Part shown: one piece after another, positions 36,087-45,069 of the stretch
How the letters are laid out: the number at the start of each line of letters is the position of its first letter
How positions within the stretch are numbered: position 1 is the first letter of the stretch
DNA from: Myxococcota bacterium
Lineage (GTDB): Bacteria > Myxococcota_A > Polyangia > HGW-17
Assembly (NCBI GenBank): GCA_018821305.1
Contig: JAHJMN010000014.1
Location: 37,891-101,890, forward strand
Length of the DNA stretch: 64,000 bases
Reading direction: 5' to 3'
Notes under the pieces: generated by a model
What the model was told of the DNA's origin: nothing
Databases searched by the model: none
What the model saw: only the letters and a program-made list of their open reading frames with translations
Program-made: the position numbers and the translations under genes

Positions 36087-36745
36087 CCTATATTATTACA
36101 CTTTTTCTGCTTACTCAGTCTTTTACGGATCGGTTGACAACTAATCCGGCCGTGTCCGTAAACGTTTCTGGAACAACGGTTCCATCATTTTTTTTAAAAC
36201 CTATTCTAACCCATTCAAGTTCTTTTTACGGCGAAGGAGCCGGTGGTGCTTGGTCTTTCGGTAAAAAGAAAACTCCTTTTGAAATCTCACTTAATTACTG
36301 GCATATCAGGGCATCTGACGGAAATTTTCATGCAAAAAATTATTCCTGGGCAGAAACGCAGTACATGGAATTTGAAAACATGTACTTCATATATGCCCAA
36401 TTCTCCTGGAAAAAATACTGGACTCTCAGTTCGGAACTGGATTTTTTCCTTCGGGGTGGGATCGGTGTCGGTGTCTTAACAGGTACAGCTACATCCTGGG
36501 CGACATCAGGATGCCGGCCCGGTAACATTCACCGTGCATCCACAAATGATCGCTGGACCGACAGTTGTTATCACAATCCAAACTGGGATCGAGAAAATGT
36601 TGATCTTCCACCTGTTTTACCTGCTCTTGAAGGAGCAGTTGGAATCCGTTACCGCATGTCCAGAGATTTTGCTCTTCTGTTTGAGACATCGATTTTTCTA
36701 CCAGGAACACTGAAAACAGCCATTTCAATTGAACACAGATTTTAA
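36083..36745 (+). CDS. Putative outer-membrane beta-barrel protein
   Basis: The 220-residue product starts by ATGA overlap with rpe. It has a short hydrophobic N-terminus (TYIITLFLLTQSF), then alternating amphipathic strands rich in aromatics (FEISLNYWHIRAS, MYFIYAQFSWKKYW, IGVGVLTGT) and ends in EHRF, the terminal Phe typical of barrel proteins. Two Cys in the central loop (SGCRPGN, SCYHN) may pair. No specific family recognised. The coupling to rpe is probably a polar accident of a compact operon and does not show shared function. Confidence 0.7.
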   Translation: MTYIITLFLLTQSFTDRLTTNPAVSVNVSGTTVPSFFLKPILTHSSSFYGEGAGGAWSFGKKKTPFEISLNYWHIRASDGNFHAKNYSWAETQYMEFENMYFIYAQFSWKKYWTLSSELDFFLRGGIGVGVLTGTATSWATSGCRPGNIHRASTNDRWTDSCYHNPNWDRENVDLPPVLPALEGAVGIRYRMSRDFALLFETSIFLPGTLKTAISIEHRF

Positions 36746-36770
36746 AATATAGAAGATGAAGGAGGTTTTA

Positions 36771-37037
36771 ATGGTTTTAATAAAAAAACTTGAAGTAAAT
36801 GAACTTGAGAAAATGGGTGTTTTTTCATGGCCGATTTGGGAAAAGGAGATCTCTGTTTTTGACTGGTTTTATGACACGTCCGAGAGCTGCTATTTCCTCG
36901 AAGGTCAGGTAGAAGTAACATATGATGATGGAAAATCCGTTTGTTTTGGAAAAGGTGATTTCGTGACTTTCCCAAAGGGGCTTGCCTGCACATGGAAAAT
37001 AACCACCCCCGTAAAAAAACACTACTTGTTTGATTAA
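36771..37037 (+). CDS. Cupin-domain protein
   Basis: The 88-residue product starts at ATG 36771, five bases after GGAGG; the earlier in-frame ATG (36756) precedes that site. It is a single small cupin of the EutQ/(S)-ureidoglycine aminohydrolase-like type (DUF861), with ISVFDWFYDTSESCYFLEG, VEVTYDDGKSVCFGKGDFV and FPKGLACTWKITTPVKKHY. The usual cupin histidines are partly replaced: the first motif has Ser-Cys in place of the His pair, and the second retains a Cys-Thr-Trp context. Metal binding is uncertain. Cytoplasmic. Confidence 0.85.
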   Translation: MVLIKKLEVNELEKMGVFSWPIWEKEISVFDWFYDTSESCYFLEGQVEVTYDDGKSVCFGKGDFVTFPKGLACTWKITTPVKKHYLFD

Positions 37038-37124
37038 GTTATAAAACTTAATATTGATTCTGAAAATAATAGTTTTTTCTATAAAAATATTGTCAAAGTA
37101 AAATTACATGATATTTTTAAAATT

Positions 37125-37661
37125 ATGAACTTTAAGCCAATATTTACAATTTTGTTTACAGTTTTAATTTTAATAATTCCTCATTCAGTATTTGCATCTT
37201 CTCATCCGGACGATGACAATTGGTACATCGCAATCGAAGCCGGAGGCGGTTTGGGTGTGGGAAAAATAAAAAGTATAGGAATTAAGAGTGATTGGCTATA
37301 CGGTGGAGAATATGCCGTAAAAATATATTTATGCGGAAAGAGACACTGCCTGGGTTGGGGTATGGAGACTGGTTCATTAAAAAAAACTTTTGATGGCAAA
37401 GAGATTAATGGAGCAATGCATTTATCTATTCCTCCATTTTCCTACAGATATCACTATCGTCCATTTTTCGGGGAAATTTCTACCCAGTTAGTGATTTTTT
37501 CGGGAAATGAGGAAATTAATGATATTTCGTTCACGGTTTTGCTGAAAATGGGCGTTATCAAAGACTTCAGACGTTTCAGAATTGGCGGGGCACTGTTTGT
37601 TTTTCCTTTTGAATCCTATCGATCCGCTGGTATTCAGTTTTTCGCCGGAATTAAATTCTAA
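37125..37661 (+). CDS. Putative exported outer-membrane protein
   Basis: This 178-residue protein has a clear signal peptide ending SVFA|SSHPDDD. The remainder alternates strands and turns (WYIAIEAGGGLGVGKI, EYAVKIYLCGKRHCLGWGME, YRYHYRPFFGEI, RIGGALFVF) and ends AGIKF, consistent with an eight-stranded barrel. Gene start has no strong ribosome-binding site. The stop codon is at the edge of a truncated family A element. Not related in sequence to the 36083 protein by eye, although both end in Phe. Confidence 0.7.
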   Translation: MNFKPIFTILFTVLILIIPHSVFASSHPDDDNWYIAIEAGGGLGVGKIKSIGIKSDWLYGGEYAVKIYLCGKRHCLGWGMETGSLKKTFDGKEINGAMHLSIPPFSYRYHYRPFFGEISTQLVIFSGNEEINDISFTVLLKMGVIKDFRRFRIGGALFVFPFESYRSAGIQFFAGIKF

Positions 37662-37830
37662 AAAAGGATCGAGAGTAGAACAGTGAATATATTCTTCCAG
37701 TTTTTGTAATATTATTTTGATATTGAATGTTTATGACCTGAGCCTGTCCCTGTTTTCCTGACTGCCTGAATACCTGATTAATATTAACCGGTAATCAGAA
37801 AAAAGTTCAGTAGCAGATTGTAAAATATTA
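37662..37830 (+). repeat. Family A element, truncated at both ends
   Basis: It begins AAAAGGATCGAGAGTAGAAC right after the stop codon, the subterminal block without the first terminal repeat, and continues with TTTTGATATTGAATGTTTAT and the CCTG core. The last recognisable part is CAGTAGCAGATTGT. The right terminal repeat is missing. It separates the convergent genes ending at 37661 and 37851. Confidence 0.82.
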
Positions 37831-37850
37831 ATCAATTTTTCGATATACTT

Positions 37851-40800
37851 TTACTCGGGGGTTTTTATTGTTGAGTGGTGGGTTATGAGATTTCTCGGGG
37901 TGTTTACAGTGATGCCATTTTCTACGGATTTTTCTTCCGGGGAGTGGATTATTTCGATATTTTCAACATAGCCAGCGGGTTCTTCATCACCGCTGCAGTC
38001 AAAAAACACAATAGTGATGCGATTTGGCCCTGCATGATTCATGCGGCTTTGGGCCAGGGGGAAGTGATCCGGAGAGGAATTCATCCACATATCGCGGATG
38101 CTCCGGGTCCAGGTTCCCCGGGAAATGAAACCTTCATCACTGATATAGCGTCCTACAAGATGACCGTTCAGATAAATTTCAGCAAAAAGGTTTGTGCCGG
38201 AAATGCTCAAAGCCAGTGGAATTGTATTGTCTGAAGGGGTGTCAAAGGAAGCTTCAAACCATTTAATATTTCCCTTTTCAAAGCTCGGAAGATCACAGGA
38301 CGTGGAATCGGGAAGGGTCCCATCCATAAAACCAGCTTTTTCCCCCTGCAAACCGCGAACAATTTTCCAGTTGGTAATTTCCTGAGAGTTTATGGAAACG
38401 GCTCCGATAATCCCCCGGAGGGAATCAAACCCGAGAGCAGGAATCTTTGCTGTAGACAGGTTCATGGTTCCTCGTGGCCACATAAAACTGCCGTGTCCCC
38501 AGATGGTTGTGCGGAAGGAAATCCAGTTGGTGCCGGATTTTAGATGCTGAGCAATTCCGGAGAAATTGTACGAGGGGTCAAGGCTTGCAGAGTTTATTTC
38601 AGTACCGTGAGGAGAAACGGTAGTGATGTAGTGACCGTTAACGTAGATTCCAACGATATCCGATGCGTTTTCCACGTAAAGTGTTGCATTTGAAGGTACT
38701 GAAGTTAGTTCAAAGCTGCCGCTAACCCATACGGTTCCTTCATGGATGTCCATGGATTCAAAGGAAGGTAGTTCCCCGGAAATGTCTACCGCATCCGTTG
38801 GGAAAACACCGCTTGAGTCGGGAATCCATTCGTTGGAACACTTTTCTGAGTTAAGAGCCGGGGGGACAGATGCTTCCGAAGAATCAGATGTGAAGGCAGT
38901 CAGTCCTGTAATTGTGGAAAAATCCATACTTACTGTGAAGTTTTCCAGAGTGATTTCTTCCGGGCTGAGGATGTAAAAATCTCCTCCTTCGGCTTTCATG
39001 GTTATATCCGCACCAAGGGCAATGGATGAATTGTTTGTAAGTTCAAAGTATTCTGGCCCAAGAGCCAGCATGTCGCGGTTTTTAAATTTAAAAAACCATG
39101 CCCTGCCCGCCGCAGTACGGTCGGCAATTAGAATTCGCACCCGCTTGCCGTCTTCATCCGTTAGAATCATGGTACGCAGGATGTCCTGAGTCCAGTGATA
39201 TACAGTTTCGCCGTTGATTTCAGAAGCCTGCATTCCACAGTCTGTATGATAAACCGTGTAGTTTCCTGAAAAGAGCATTTCCGCCTGGGTCATGGAAGGA
39301 GTATAAACGATAAGAAGCGTTTCATCGTTAAAATCGCGCAGGGTGAGGATTTCCGCAGTAGAATATACAAGAGAAATGTGCTGAGTTAAAGGAACGTCAA
39401 AAACCATCATATGGCTGTAGTGAAGCTCCTCCGGGGAATCCGGGGAGTTGATTTCAGTGGATCCTGACGGAGCGGCACCGGGATATTTTTCAGGAAGTAT
39501 AGACAAGGGTACTGCAACTGGAAGGGAGCGACCACGGAAGTTTATGGTGTTAAGATCCAGTGTGACTGTTGATCCTGACTCATTTAAAAGTTGAATAACA
39601 GGGGAAGGTGTGTCAAACCACCAGTGAACAGCAGTTGCATCTTCAAAAGCCCCGATTGCGGTTGAATCCACTGTAAGATCAGAGTTTGCACCATCGAAAA
39701 GACCGCTTCGCTCCGGATACTGAGCGCTGGCAATCATTTCTTCAAAGGAGGCCAAAAACATATTCCGACGGCGGAAATGATAGTATTTTGTTCGTAAAAC
39801 CCCCGATGGGGAAATAGGGCCGTAGTAATCCACTACATTGTGAAACCAGCCAATTGTAGGAGAGACAAAAAGATTAAGTATATTTTCAGGGCTTGTATCC
39901 ACGGCGCTCTGCAGGCCTGCGTTATTCAGTACCATGGCATTATTGCGCCCTTCCTGATGGAGGCCCGCGGCGTTGAAAGCAAAGAAAGCATCCATTCCTC
40001 CCATGATAGTGCGCATCATGCGGGTAGCTTTTCGTTCGGATTCCGTGGTTCCCGTGGGATACTGAGTATAAGCTCCTCCGAAACGAGTGGGATCATGCAT
40101 GGATTTCAATGTGTCATAGGCATATTTTTCGGTTTTGCCGTATTTATACATGTTTGGCATGGGAATGATTCCTTCAGCGTCCCCCATGCCGTTTACTTGA
40201 GAATCTCCGGGGCAGGTTGTGACAGGAACATCTATGTCGTCTGCAATTAGAAAATCCCTCAGAGATTCAAGATATACTTTAGTACCCGTATCCTGAAAGA
40301 CGTCACGCTCGGAAGACCCTTCATAATTAAAGAGTTTATCGACACCGGCAAAGGTTTCAAACCAGTTGTATTCATTTTCGATGCCATAAAGAATGATGGG
40401 ACCGCCGTTTGTTATAAGCCAGGGTTTAATAAAGTTATTGAGAGCAGTGAAATAAGCACTGACGCGATTTAGCCAGTCGGGATCATCCGTGCGGAAATTA
40501 TAAAAACCATCGGCATTTTTAGTTTTTTTCGTACTTTCATCCATGAGGTGAGATGGTACGCCACCGCCGTTCAGTTCGTTGCAGATGTAGGGGCCCGGGC
40601 GGAAATACACGAAAAGACCGTATTTTTTCACGAGATTCAGAAATGCACCCATGTCCGGCTGGGTAAAATTGAAGACGCCGGATTGTGTTTCCACCATATT
40701 CCACGCAACGTACATATCAATTGTATTGAAACCCGCCGCCCGGAATTTTTTGATTCGATCTTCCCACTCTCCTTCAGGAAGGCGCTGCCACTGAATGGTT

Positions 40801-41054
40801 CCTCCGCGCAGAAGTGTTGGTTTACCATTCAATACAAAAGCCTCAGGCGTAACTTCAATTGATTCGTAAACGGCGTCAATTTCGTTGTTTGACGGTTCAT
40901 CGATAACAGTATTGGTGTTGTTATTCGTGTTGTTATTATTTGAATTAGTTATGTTATTTGTATTCGTGTTGTTTGAATTATTGGAATTGTTATTTTTTGC
41001 ATCATCAGAGCATGAAGCAAACGCGAGGGCTGTAAAAAACAGTAAATATTTCAT
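37851..41054 (-). CDS. GH35-like (beta-galactosidase family) lipoprotein
   Basis: This 1067-residue lipoprotein starts at ATG 41054 (GGAG six bases before); the ATG at 41066 lies across that site. The signal ends LAFASC, followed by a ~40-residue Asn/Thr/Ser spacer. The GH35 barrel follows: LLRGGTIQWQRLPEGEW, FNTIDMYVAWNMVE, YFRPGPYICNELNGGG and LYGIENEYNWF, the last with the acid/base Glu at about residue 228. The nucleophile segment normally holds E-F-x-x-G; here the matching region reads TRFGGAYTQYPTG with no Glu, so hydrolytic activity is doubtful. Jelly-roll galactose-binding-like domains fill the C-terminus (LYVENASDIVGIYVNGHYI, ISGTNLFAEIYLNGHLVG). Likely outer-surface carbohydrate binding or degradation. 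No sugar transporter lies nearby. Confidence 0.88.
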   Translation of the reverse strand: MKYLLFFTALAFASCSDDAKNNNSNNSNNTNTNNITNSNNNNTNNNTNTVIDEPSNNEIDAVYESIEVTPEAFVLNGKPTLLRGGTIQWQRLPEGEWEDRIKKFRAAGFNTIDMYVAWNMVETQSGVFNFTQPDMGAFLNLVKKYGLFVYFRPGPYICNELNGGGVPSHLMDESTKKTKNADGFYNFRTDDPDWLNRVSAYFTALNNFIKPWLITNGGPIILYGIENEYNWFETFAGVDKLFNYEGSSERDVFQDTGTKVYLESLRDFLIADDIDVPVTTCPGDSQVNGMGDAEGIIPMPNMYKYGKTEKYAYDTLKSMHDPTRFGGAYTQYPTGTTESERKATRMMRTIMGGMDAFFAFNAAGLHQEGRNNAMVLNNAGLQSAVDTSPENILNLFVSPTIGWFHNVVDYYGPISPSGVLRTKYYHFRRRNMFLASFEEMIASAQYPERSGLFDGANSDLTVDSTAIGAFEDATAVHWWFDTPSPVIQLLNESGSTVTLDLNTINFRGRSLPVAVPLSILPEKYPGAAPSGSTEINSPDSPEELHYSHMMVFDVPLTQHISLVYSTAEILTLRDFNDETLLIVYTPSMTQAEMLFSGNYTVYHTDCGMQASEINGETVYHWTQDILRTMILTDEDGKRVRILIADRTAAGRAWFFKFKNRDMLALGPEYFELTNNSSIALGADITMKAEGGDFYILSPEEITLENFTVSMDFSTITGLTAFTSDSSEASVPPALNSEKCSNEWIPDSSGVFPTDAVDISGELPSFESMDIHEGTVWVSGSFELTSVPSNATLYVENASDIVGIYVNGHYITTVSPHGTEINSASLDPSYNFSGIAQHLKSGTNWISFRTTIWGHGSFMWPRGTMNLSTAKIPALGFDSLRGIIGAVSINSQEITNWKIVRGLQGEKAGFMDGTLPDSTSCDLPSFEKGNIKWFEASFDTPSDNTIPLALSISGTNLFAEIYLNGHLVGRYISDEGFISRGTWTRSIRDMWMNSSPDHFPLAQSRMNHAGPNRITIVFFDCSGDEEPAGYVENIEIIHSPEEKSVENGITVNTPRNLITHHSTIKTPE

Positions 41055-41156
41055 CAGGGACTCCATAATCTACCGTATGCTTTAATGGACTATGTCCCAA
41101 TTTTCAACAAAATAATTGTTAAAAATTATGTATTTATGACACCTTGCGTCATCCAG

Positions 41157-41372
41157 ACCGCTTGCGGAGTAAAAGGATAGTAACTTTTTTAAAAATCTAT
41201 ACGTAATACGATAGTAAGTCTAAAGAAATACTTCAGGAGAAAAACCCTGTTTTCCCTGATACTGCTACTGATTTCCTGTGTTCCTGATTTTTTTGACAGT
41301 AACTCAGGAAAACAGGTTCAGTAACAGGGCATATTCAATATCAATTGATAATTAAAAAACGCAATTTAAAGT
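41157..41372 (-). repeat. Family A element, inverted, one terminus lost
   Basis: The end at 41157-41172 is ACCGCTTGCGGAGTAA. The interior carries CTGCTACTGATTTCCTGTGT, the inverse of the CAGTAGCAGG block, and CAGGGCATATTCAATATCAA, the inverse of the other subterminal block. The opposite terminal repeat is not recognisable. It lies between the GH35-like gene start and the nnr stop and fills the 330-bp gap together with about 100 bp of AT-rich sequence. Confidence 0.85.
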
Positions 41373-41384
41373 TGTGTCGATTTT

Positions 41385-42932
41385 CTATTCGTCAGGATCC
41401 TCGGATCCAAGGGAGGAAAATGCATCGGGCAGATTGTCGATAATATCCGATGCTTTCAGGGAAATTTCACCACATTCCCGGGCGGCGATGTCTCCGGCTC
41501 GACCATGAAGGAAAGCGCCGATACACATGGCTTCAAAAGGAGTGCAGCCTTGAGCACAAAGAGCCGTAATGAATCCCGTGAGAATGTCTCCGCTGCCTCC
41601 CGTGGCCATGCCAGGATTTCCAGTAGGATTAATAGCTATGCGCCCTTTTGAGCTTACAATTACTGTGCGGGCACCTTTCAGAAGGATATTTACATTATGC
41701 TTTCGTGCGTATTCCACAGCAGTGGTATGGCGGGAATTTTCGATTTCCTTGACGGTTTTGCCACAAAGGCGGGCCATTTCCCCGGGGTGAGGTGTCAAAA
41801 TAACCTCGCAGGTGGCATTCTCCAGAATTTCCGGTCGGCGTGCTATGCATGTGAGACCGTCGGCATCAATAATTACAGGACCTTTGATCGTGTGAAGAAT
41901 GCGATCGAGAAGAGTTGAAACTTCATCTGTTGTCCCAAGACCGGGACCAAAAGCTACGGCCCGCATGTCACCGGAAATAAAATCCATAAGATCATCAAAG
42001 GCAGGATCCTGAGGATCGAAACACAGGGACCTGCACATTTCTTCCGTAATGCGACCCATGAGAATATCAAGCACATCAGCATGTGAAACTAAAGTCACAA
42101 GTCCGCTCCCCATGGTAACGGCACTGCGTCCTGCCATTATGGCGGCACCGAGTTTTCCGCGACTGCCGGCAATAATCACTGAGTGACCGAAATTACCCTT
42201 GTGGCCGCGTCGTGTTCGACGGGGAAGACTACTCAGAACCCAGGTGTCCGTCGTAACAAAAACCGTAGCATCACCGTGGCTTACAGGTGGAATGGAAATA
42301 TCAGCTACGACGATTTCACCGCAGTTTTCGAAACCAGGTGATGTGAAATGCCCGATTTTAGCGTACCCGAAGGTGACCGTGAGATCCGCATTTACACAGA
42401 TACCCATGGGAGAGCCCGTGTTGGCATTGAGACCCGATGGAATATCAATGGCGATGCGGATGGCGGAAACGGCGTTTATCATGGAAATTACTTCACGACT
42501 TATGCCGTTTACGTCGCGATCAAGGCCGGTGCCGAAGATTGCATCAACGATGAAATCCGCATCATTGAATAGATCTTCAAGATACATGATGTCCGACGAT
42601 GAGTCCATTTCGATAACGGGGATGTTCATTTTCCGCGTTATACGATAATTTGTAAGTGCATCCCCCGCAAGTTGGGATTCCCCGGCTAAAGTGACAATGC
42701 TGACATGGGCGTGATGATTTTGAAGATGACGGGCAACAACAAATCCGTCACCACCATTGTTGCCGCGACCGCATACGACTATAAAACTGCGTCCTTCAAC
42801 GGTCCATCTTTCCATGATGGCCCGCGCAGCAGCGGATCCGGCGAGTTCCATAAGTACGCACCCAGGAATCCCAAGGTTATTGATGGCGTGATTGTCGAGG
42901 GCGCGCATTTCTTCGGATGTTACAAGACGCAT
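41385..42932 (-). CDS. nnr: Bifunctional NAD(P)H-hydrate epimerase / ADP-dependent dehydratase
   Basis: This enzyme repairs hydrated NAD(P)H: the N-terminal YjeF_N domain (to about residue 215) epimerises and the C-terminal kinase-like domain dehydrates with ADP. The 515 residues show VVCGRGNNGGDGFVVARHL, FIVDAIFGTGLDR and IDIPSGLNANTG in the first half. The second half shows KGNFGHSVIIAGSRGKLGAA, VIIDADGLTCIA, LTPHPGEMARL and PGMATGGSGDILTG. It starts five bases after the pdxJ stop and is the last gene of kch-like/glmM/pdxJ/nnr. The pdxJ neighbour is common for this family. Confidence 0.96.
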   Translation of the reverse strand: MRLVTSEEMRALDNHAINNLGIPGCVLMELAGSAAARAIMERWTVEGRSFIVVCGRGNNGGDGFVVARHLQNHHAHVSIVTLAGESQLAGDALTNYRITRKMNIPVIEMDSSSDIMYLEDLFNDADFIVDAIFGTGLDRDVNGISREVISMINAVSAIRIAIDIPSGLNANTGSPMGICVNADLTVTFGYAKIGHFTSPGFENCGEIVVADISIPPVSHGDATVFVTTDTWVLSSLPRRTRRGHKGNFGHSVIIAGSRGKLGAAIMAGRSAVTMGSGLVTLVSHADVLDILMGRITEEMCRSLCFDPQDPAFDDLMDFISGDMRAVAFGPGLGTTDEVSTLLDRILHTIKGPVIIDADGLTCIARRPEILENATCEVILTPHPGEMARLCGKTVKEIENSRHTTAVEYARKHNVNILLKGARTVIVSSKGRIAINPTGNPGMATGGSGDILTGFITALCAQGCTPFEAMCIGAFLHGRAGDIAARECGEISLKASDIIDNLPDAFSSLGSEDPDE

Positions 42933-42937
42933 GATTT

Positions 42938-43663
42938 TTACTCCGAGATGGCCTCAAGCATATCTTTGACTGCGAACTCCAGCCCACATATGGCTGCTCT
43001 GGAAATGATGCTGTGGCCGATATTCAGTTCTTTGAGATCCTTTAAATGAAGTATTCCTTTTACGTTGACATAATCAAGTCCGTGACCTGCCGCAAGGGTC
43101 AGTTTAAGTTTTGCTGCCTCATTTGCAGCTTTTTCAAGGCGGAGTAGCTCCTGTGAAAAGCAGCACGTAGCGGCATTGCAGTAATCTCCTGTGTGCAGTT
43201 CGATAATATCCGCATTCAATTCTTTTGAAATATTGACGGCATCAATTTCCGGATCAATGAAAAGGCTGACTTTGATTCCTGCATCCCGGAGTTTTTTTAT
43301 ATTTTCCTTGAGAGAAGCGCGAACATTATCATTTAAAACAGCAAGACCACCTTCCGTTGTCTTTTCTTCACGTTTTTCAGGAACTAAAGTAACGATGTCA
43401 GGATGCAGAGTACAGGCTATTCCCACCATTTCATCCGTGGCGGCCATTTCGAGATTCATAATTGTCTGAATAGTTTTTCGAAGAATTTCCACATCACGAT
43501 CCATTATGTGACGACGATCTTCTCGCAGGTGAACCGTAATTCCATGAGCTCCCGCCATTTCACAGATGAAAGCCGCTTGTACGGGATCCGGATATTTTGT
43601 ATTTCGCTGATTGCGCAGTGTTGCAATGTGATCAACATTAACATGAAGTCGGATATTATTCAT
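42938..43663 (-). CDS. pdxJ: Pyridoxine 5'-phosphate synthase
   Basis: PdxJ condenses 1-deoxyxylulose-5-phosphate with 3-amino-2-oxopropyl phosphate to make pyridoxine 5'-phosphate. The 241 residues match the family, with RLHVNVDHIATLRNQRNT, AGAHGITVHLREDRRHI, the catalytic TLHPDIVTLVPEKREE, SLFIDPE, IELHTGDY and LAAGHGLDYVNV, then LNIGHSIISRA. GAGGCGTAAA precedes the ATG. It lies between glmM and nnr in one transcription unit. Confidence 0.97.
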   Translation of the reverse strand: MNNIRLHVNVDHIATLRNQRNTKYPDPVQAAFICEMAGAHGITVHLREDRRHIMDRDVEILRKTIQTIMNLEMAATDEMVGIACTLHPDIVTLVPEKREEKTTEGGLAVLNDNVRASLKENIKKLRDAGIKVSLFIDPEIDAVNISKELNADIIELHTGDYCNAATCCFSQELLRLEKAANEAAKLKLTLAAGHGLDYVNVKGILHLKDLKELNIGHSIISRAAICGLEFAVKDMLEAISE

Positions 43664-43677
43664 TTTACGCCTCTTTT

Positions 43678-45021
43678 TTATATGTTCCTGAAGGCATCTG
43701 CCAGTTCGTCGGCAATTTCTCTTGCCGTGATTTCATTTGTGTCTTCCACAAGGATACGGACTTTACTTTCCGTTCCCGAGTAGCGGATGTAAACTCTTCC
43801 ATTTTCCCCTAGTTTTTCTTCACTGGATTTAATCAGAGATGCAAGGGAAGGTATTGATTCAATAGGTTTTTTCTCCCGAACATCAATATTCAGTAGAACC
43901 TGAGGCACCCTGGTGAGAATACTTTTAAGTTCACTTAAAGTTTTACCTGTTTTTTTCATGACTGCCAGAACCTGCAATGCAGCGATGATGCCGTCTCCCG
44001 TTGTAGTGTGGTCCCGCAAAATGATATGCCCGGACTGCTCACCACCGAGGTTGTAACCTTCTTCGAGCATGGACTGGAAAACGTAGCGGTCTCCAACCTG
44101 AGTTCGGACGAGTTTTCCCCCCATTTTTCGTACAGCTCGTTCAAGTCCGAGGTTACTCATTACCGTGGCCACGAGGGTGTTTTTATTGAGTTTTCCCTCG
44201 GTTATCATGGATTTTGCAATTATTGCAAGAATTGCGTCGCCATCGACTATTTCACCTTTTTCGTCGGTGAAAATTACCCGATCTGCATCTCCGTCAAGGG
44301 CAATACCCAGATCAGCTCGATATGTTTTGACGCTTTCCGATGTATTTTCGGGGTGCAAAGCGCCCACAAGGGAGTTTATGTTTGTTCCGTTGGGATTTAC
44401 ACCGATGGAAATTACTTCCGCACCGAGTTCCTGAAAAATCAGAGGAGCTACTTTGTAAGCTGCTCCGTTAGCACAGTCCACAACCATACGGATTCCATCT
44501 AATGTGAGATCTCCCGGAAATGTATTTTTACAGAAGGTAATATAGCGGCCAGAAGCGTCGTCGATGCGCCGGGATCTTCCGATAGCTTCCCCTGTGGCCA
44601 TAAGGGCTTCAAGTTCAGGAGAAACCATGAGTTTTTCAATTTCAGATTCCATTTCATCGGGAAGTTTATAACCATTTCCTGAGAAAAACTTGATACCGTT
44701 ATGGTTAAATGGGTTGTGACTTGCACTTATCACGATACCTGCATCGGCGCGCATGGACATGGTGAGGTGGGCAATAGCTGGCGTCGGTAGCGGCCCTACA
44801 AAAAGGACATCGCCGCCCATAGCCATTATTCCTGCTGCCATGGCGTTTTCAAACATATAGCAGGAAAGACGCGTATCTTTGCCGATTAGGAATCGTCCAC
44901 GACGGTTTTTAGGTTTGAATAACAATGCCGCCGCATAGCCAAGGCGGAGAGCAGTATCCGCCGTCATGGGAGATTTATTGGCAACTCCGCGTACTCCGTC
45001 TGTTCCAAATAATTTTCTCAT
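43678..45021 (-). CDS. glmM: Phosphoglucosamine mutase
   Basis: GlmM converts glucosamine-6-phosphate to glucosamine-1-phosphate for peptidoglycan and LPS. The 447 residues show the start [14 protein letters not shown], the phosphoserine loop [16 protein letters not shown], the metal loop [11 protein letters not shown], the sugar-binding [10 protein letters not shown] and the C-terminal phosphate site [21 protein letters not shown] precedes the ATG. It is downstream of the channel gene by 48 bp and upstream of pdxJ by 14 bp. Confidence 0.98.
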   Translation of the reverse strand: MRKLFGTDGVRGVANKSPMTADTALRLGYAAALLFKPKNRRGRFLIGKDTRLSCYMFENAMAAGIMAMGGDVLFVGPLPTPAIAHLTMSMRADAGIVISASHNPFNHNGIKFFSGNGYKLPDEMESEIEKLMVSPELEALMATGEAIGRSRRIDDASGRYITFCKNTFPGDLTLDGIRMVVDCANGAAYKVAPLIFQELGAEVISIGVNPNGTNINSLVGALHPENTSESVKTYRADLGIALDGDADRVIFTDEKGEIVDGDAILAIIAKSMITEGKLNKNTLVATVMSNLGLERAVRKMGGKLVRTQVGDRYVFQSMLEEGYNLGGEQSGHIILRDHTTTGDGIIAALQVLAVMKKTGKTLSELKSILTRVPQVLLNIDVREKKPIESIPSLASLIKSSEEKLGENGRVYIRYSGTESKVRILVEDTNEITAREIADELADAFRNI

Positions 45022-45069
45022 AAAAACTCCTGAATTTTATCGTTCTATCCGAATTTCCGGACACGAAAA

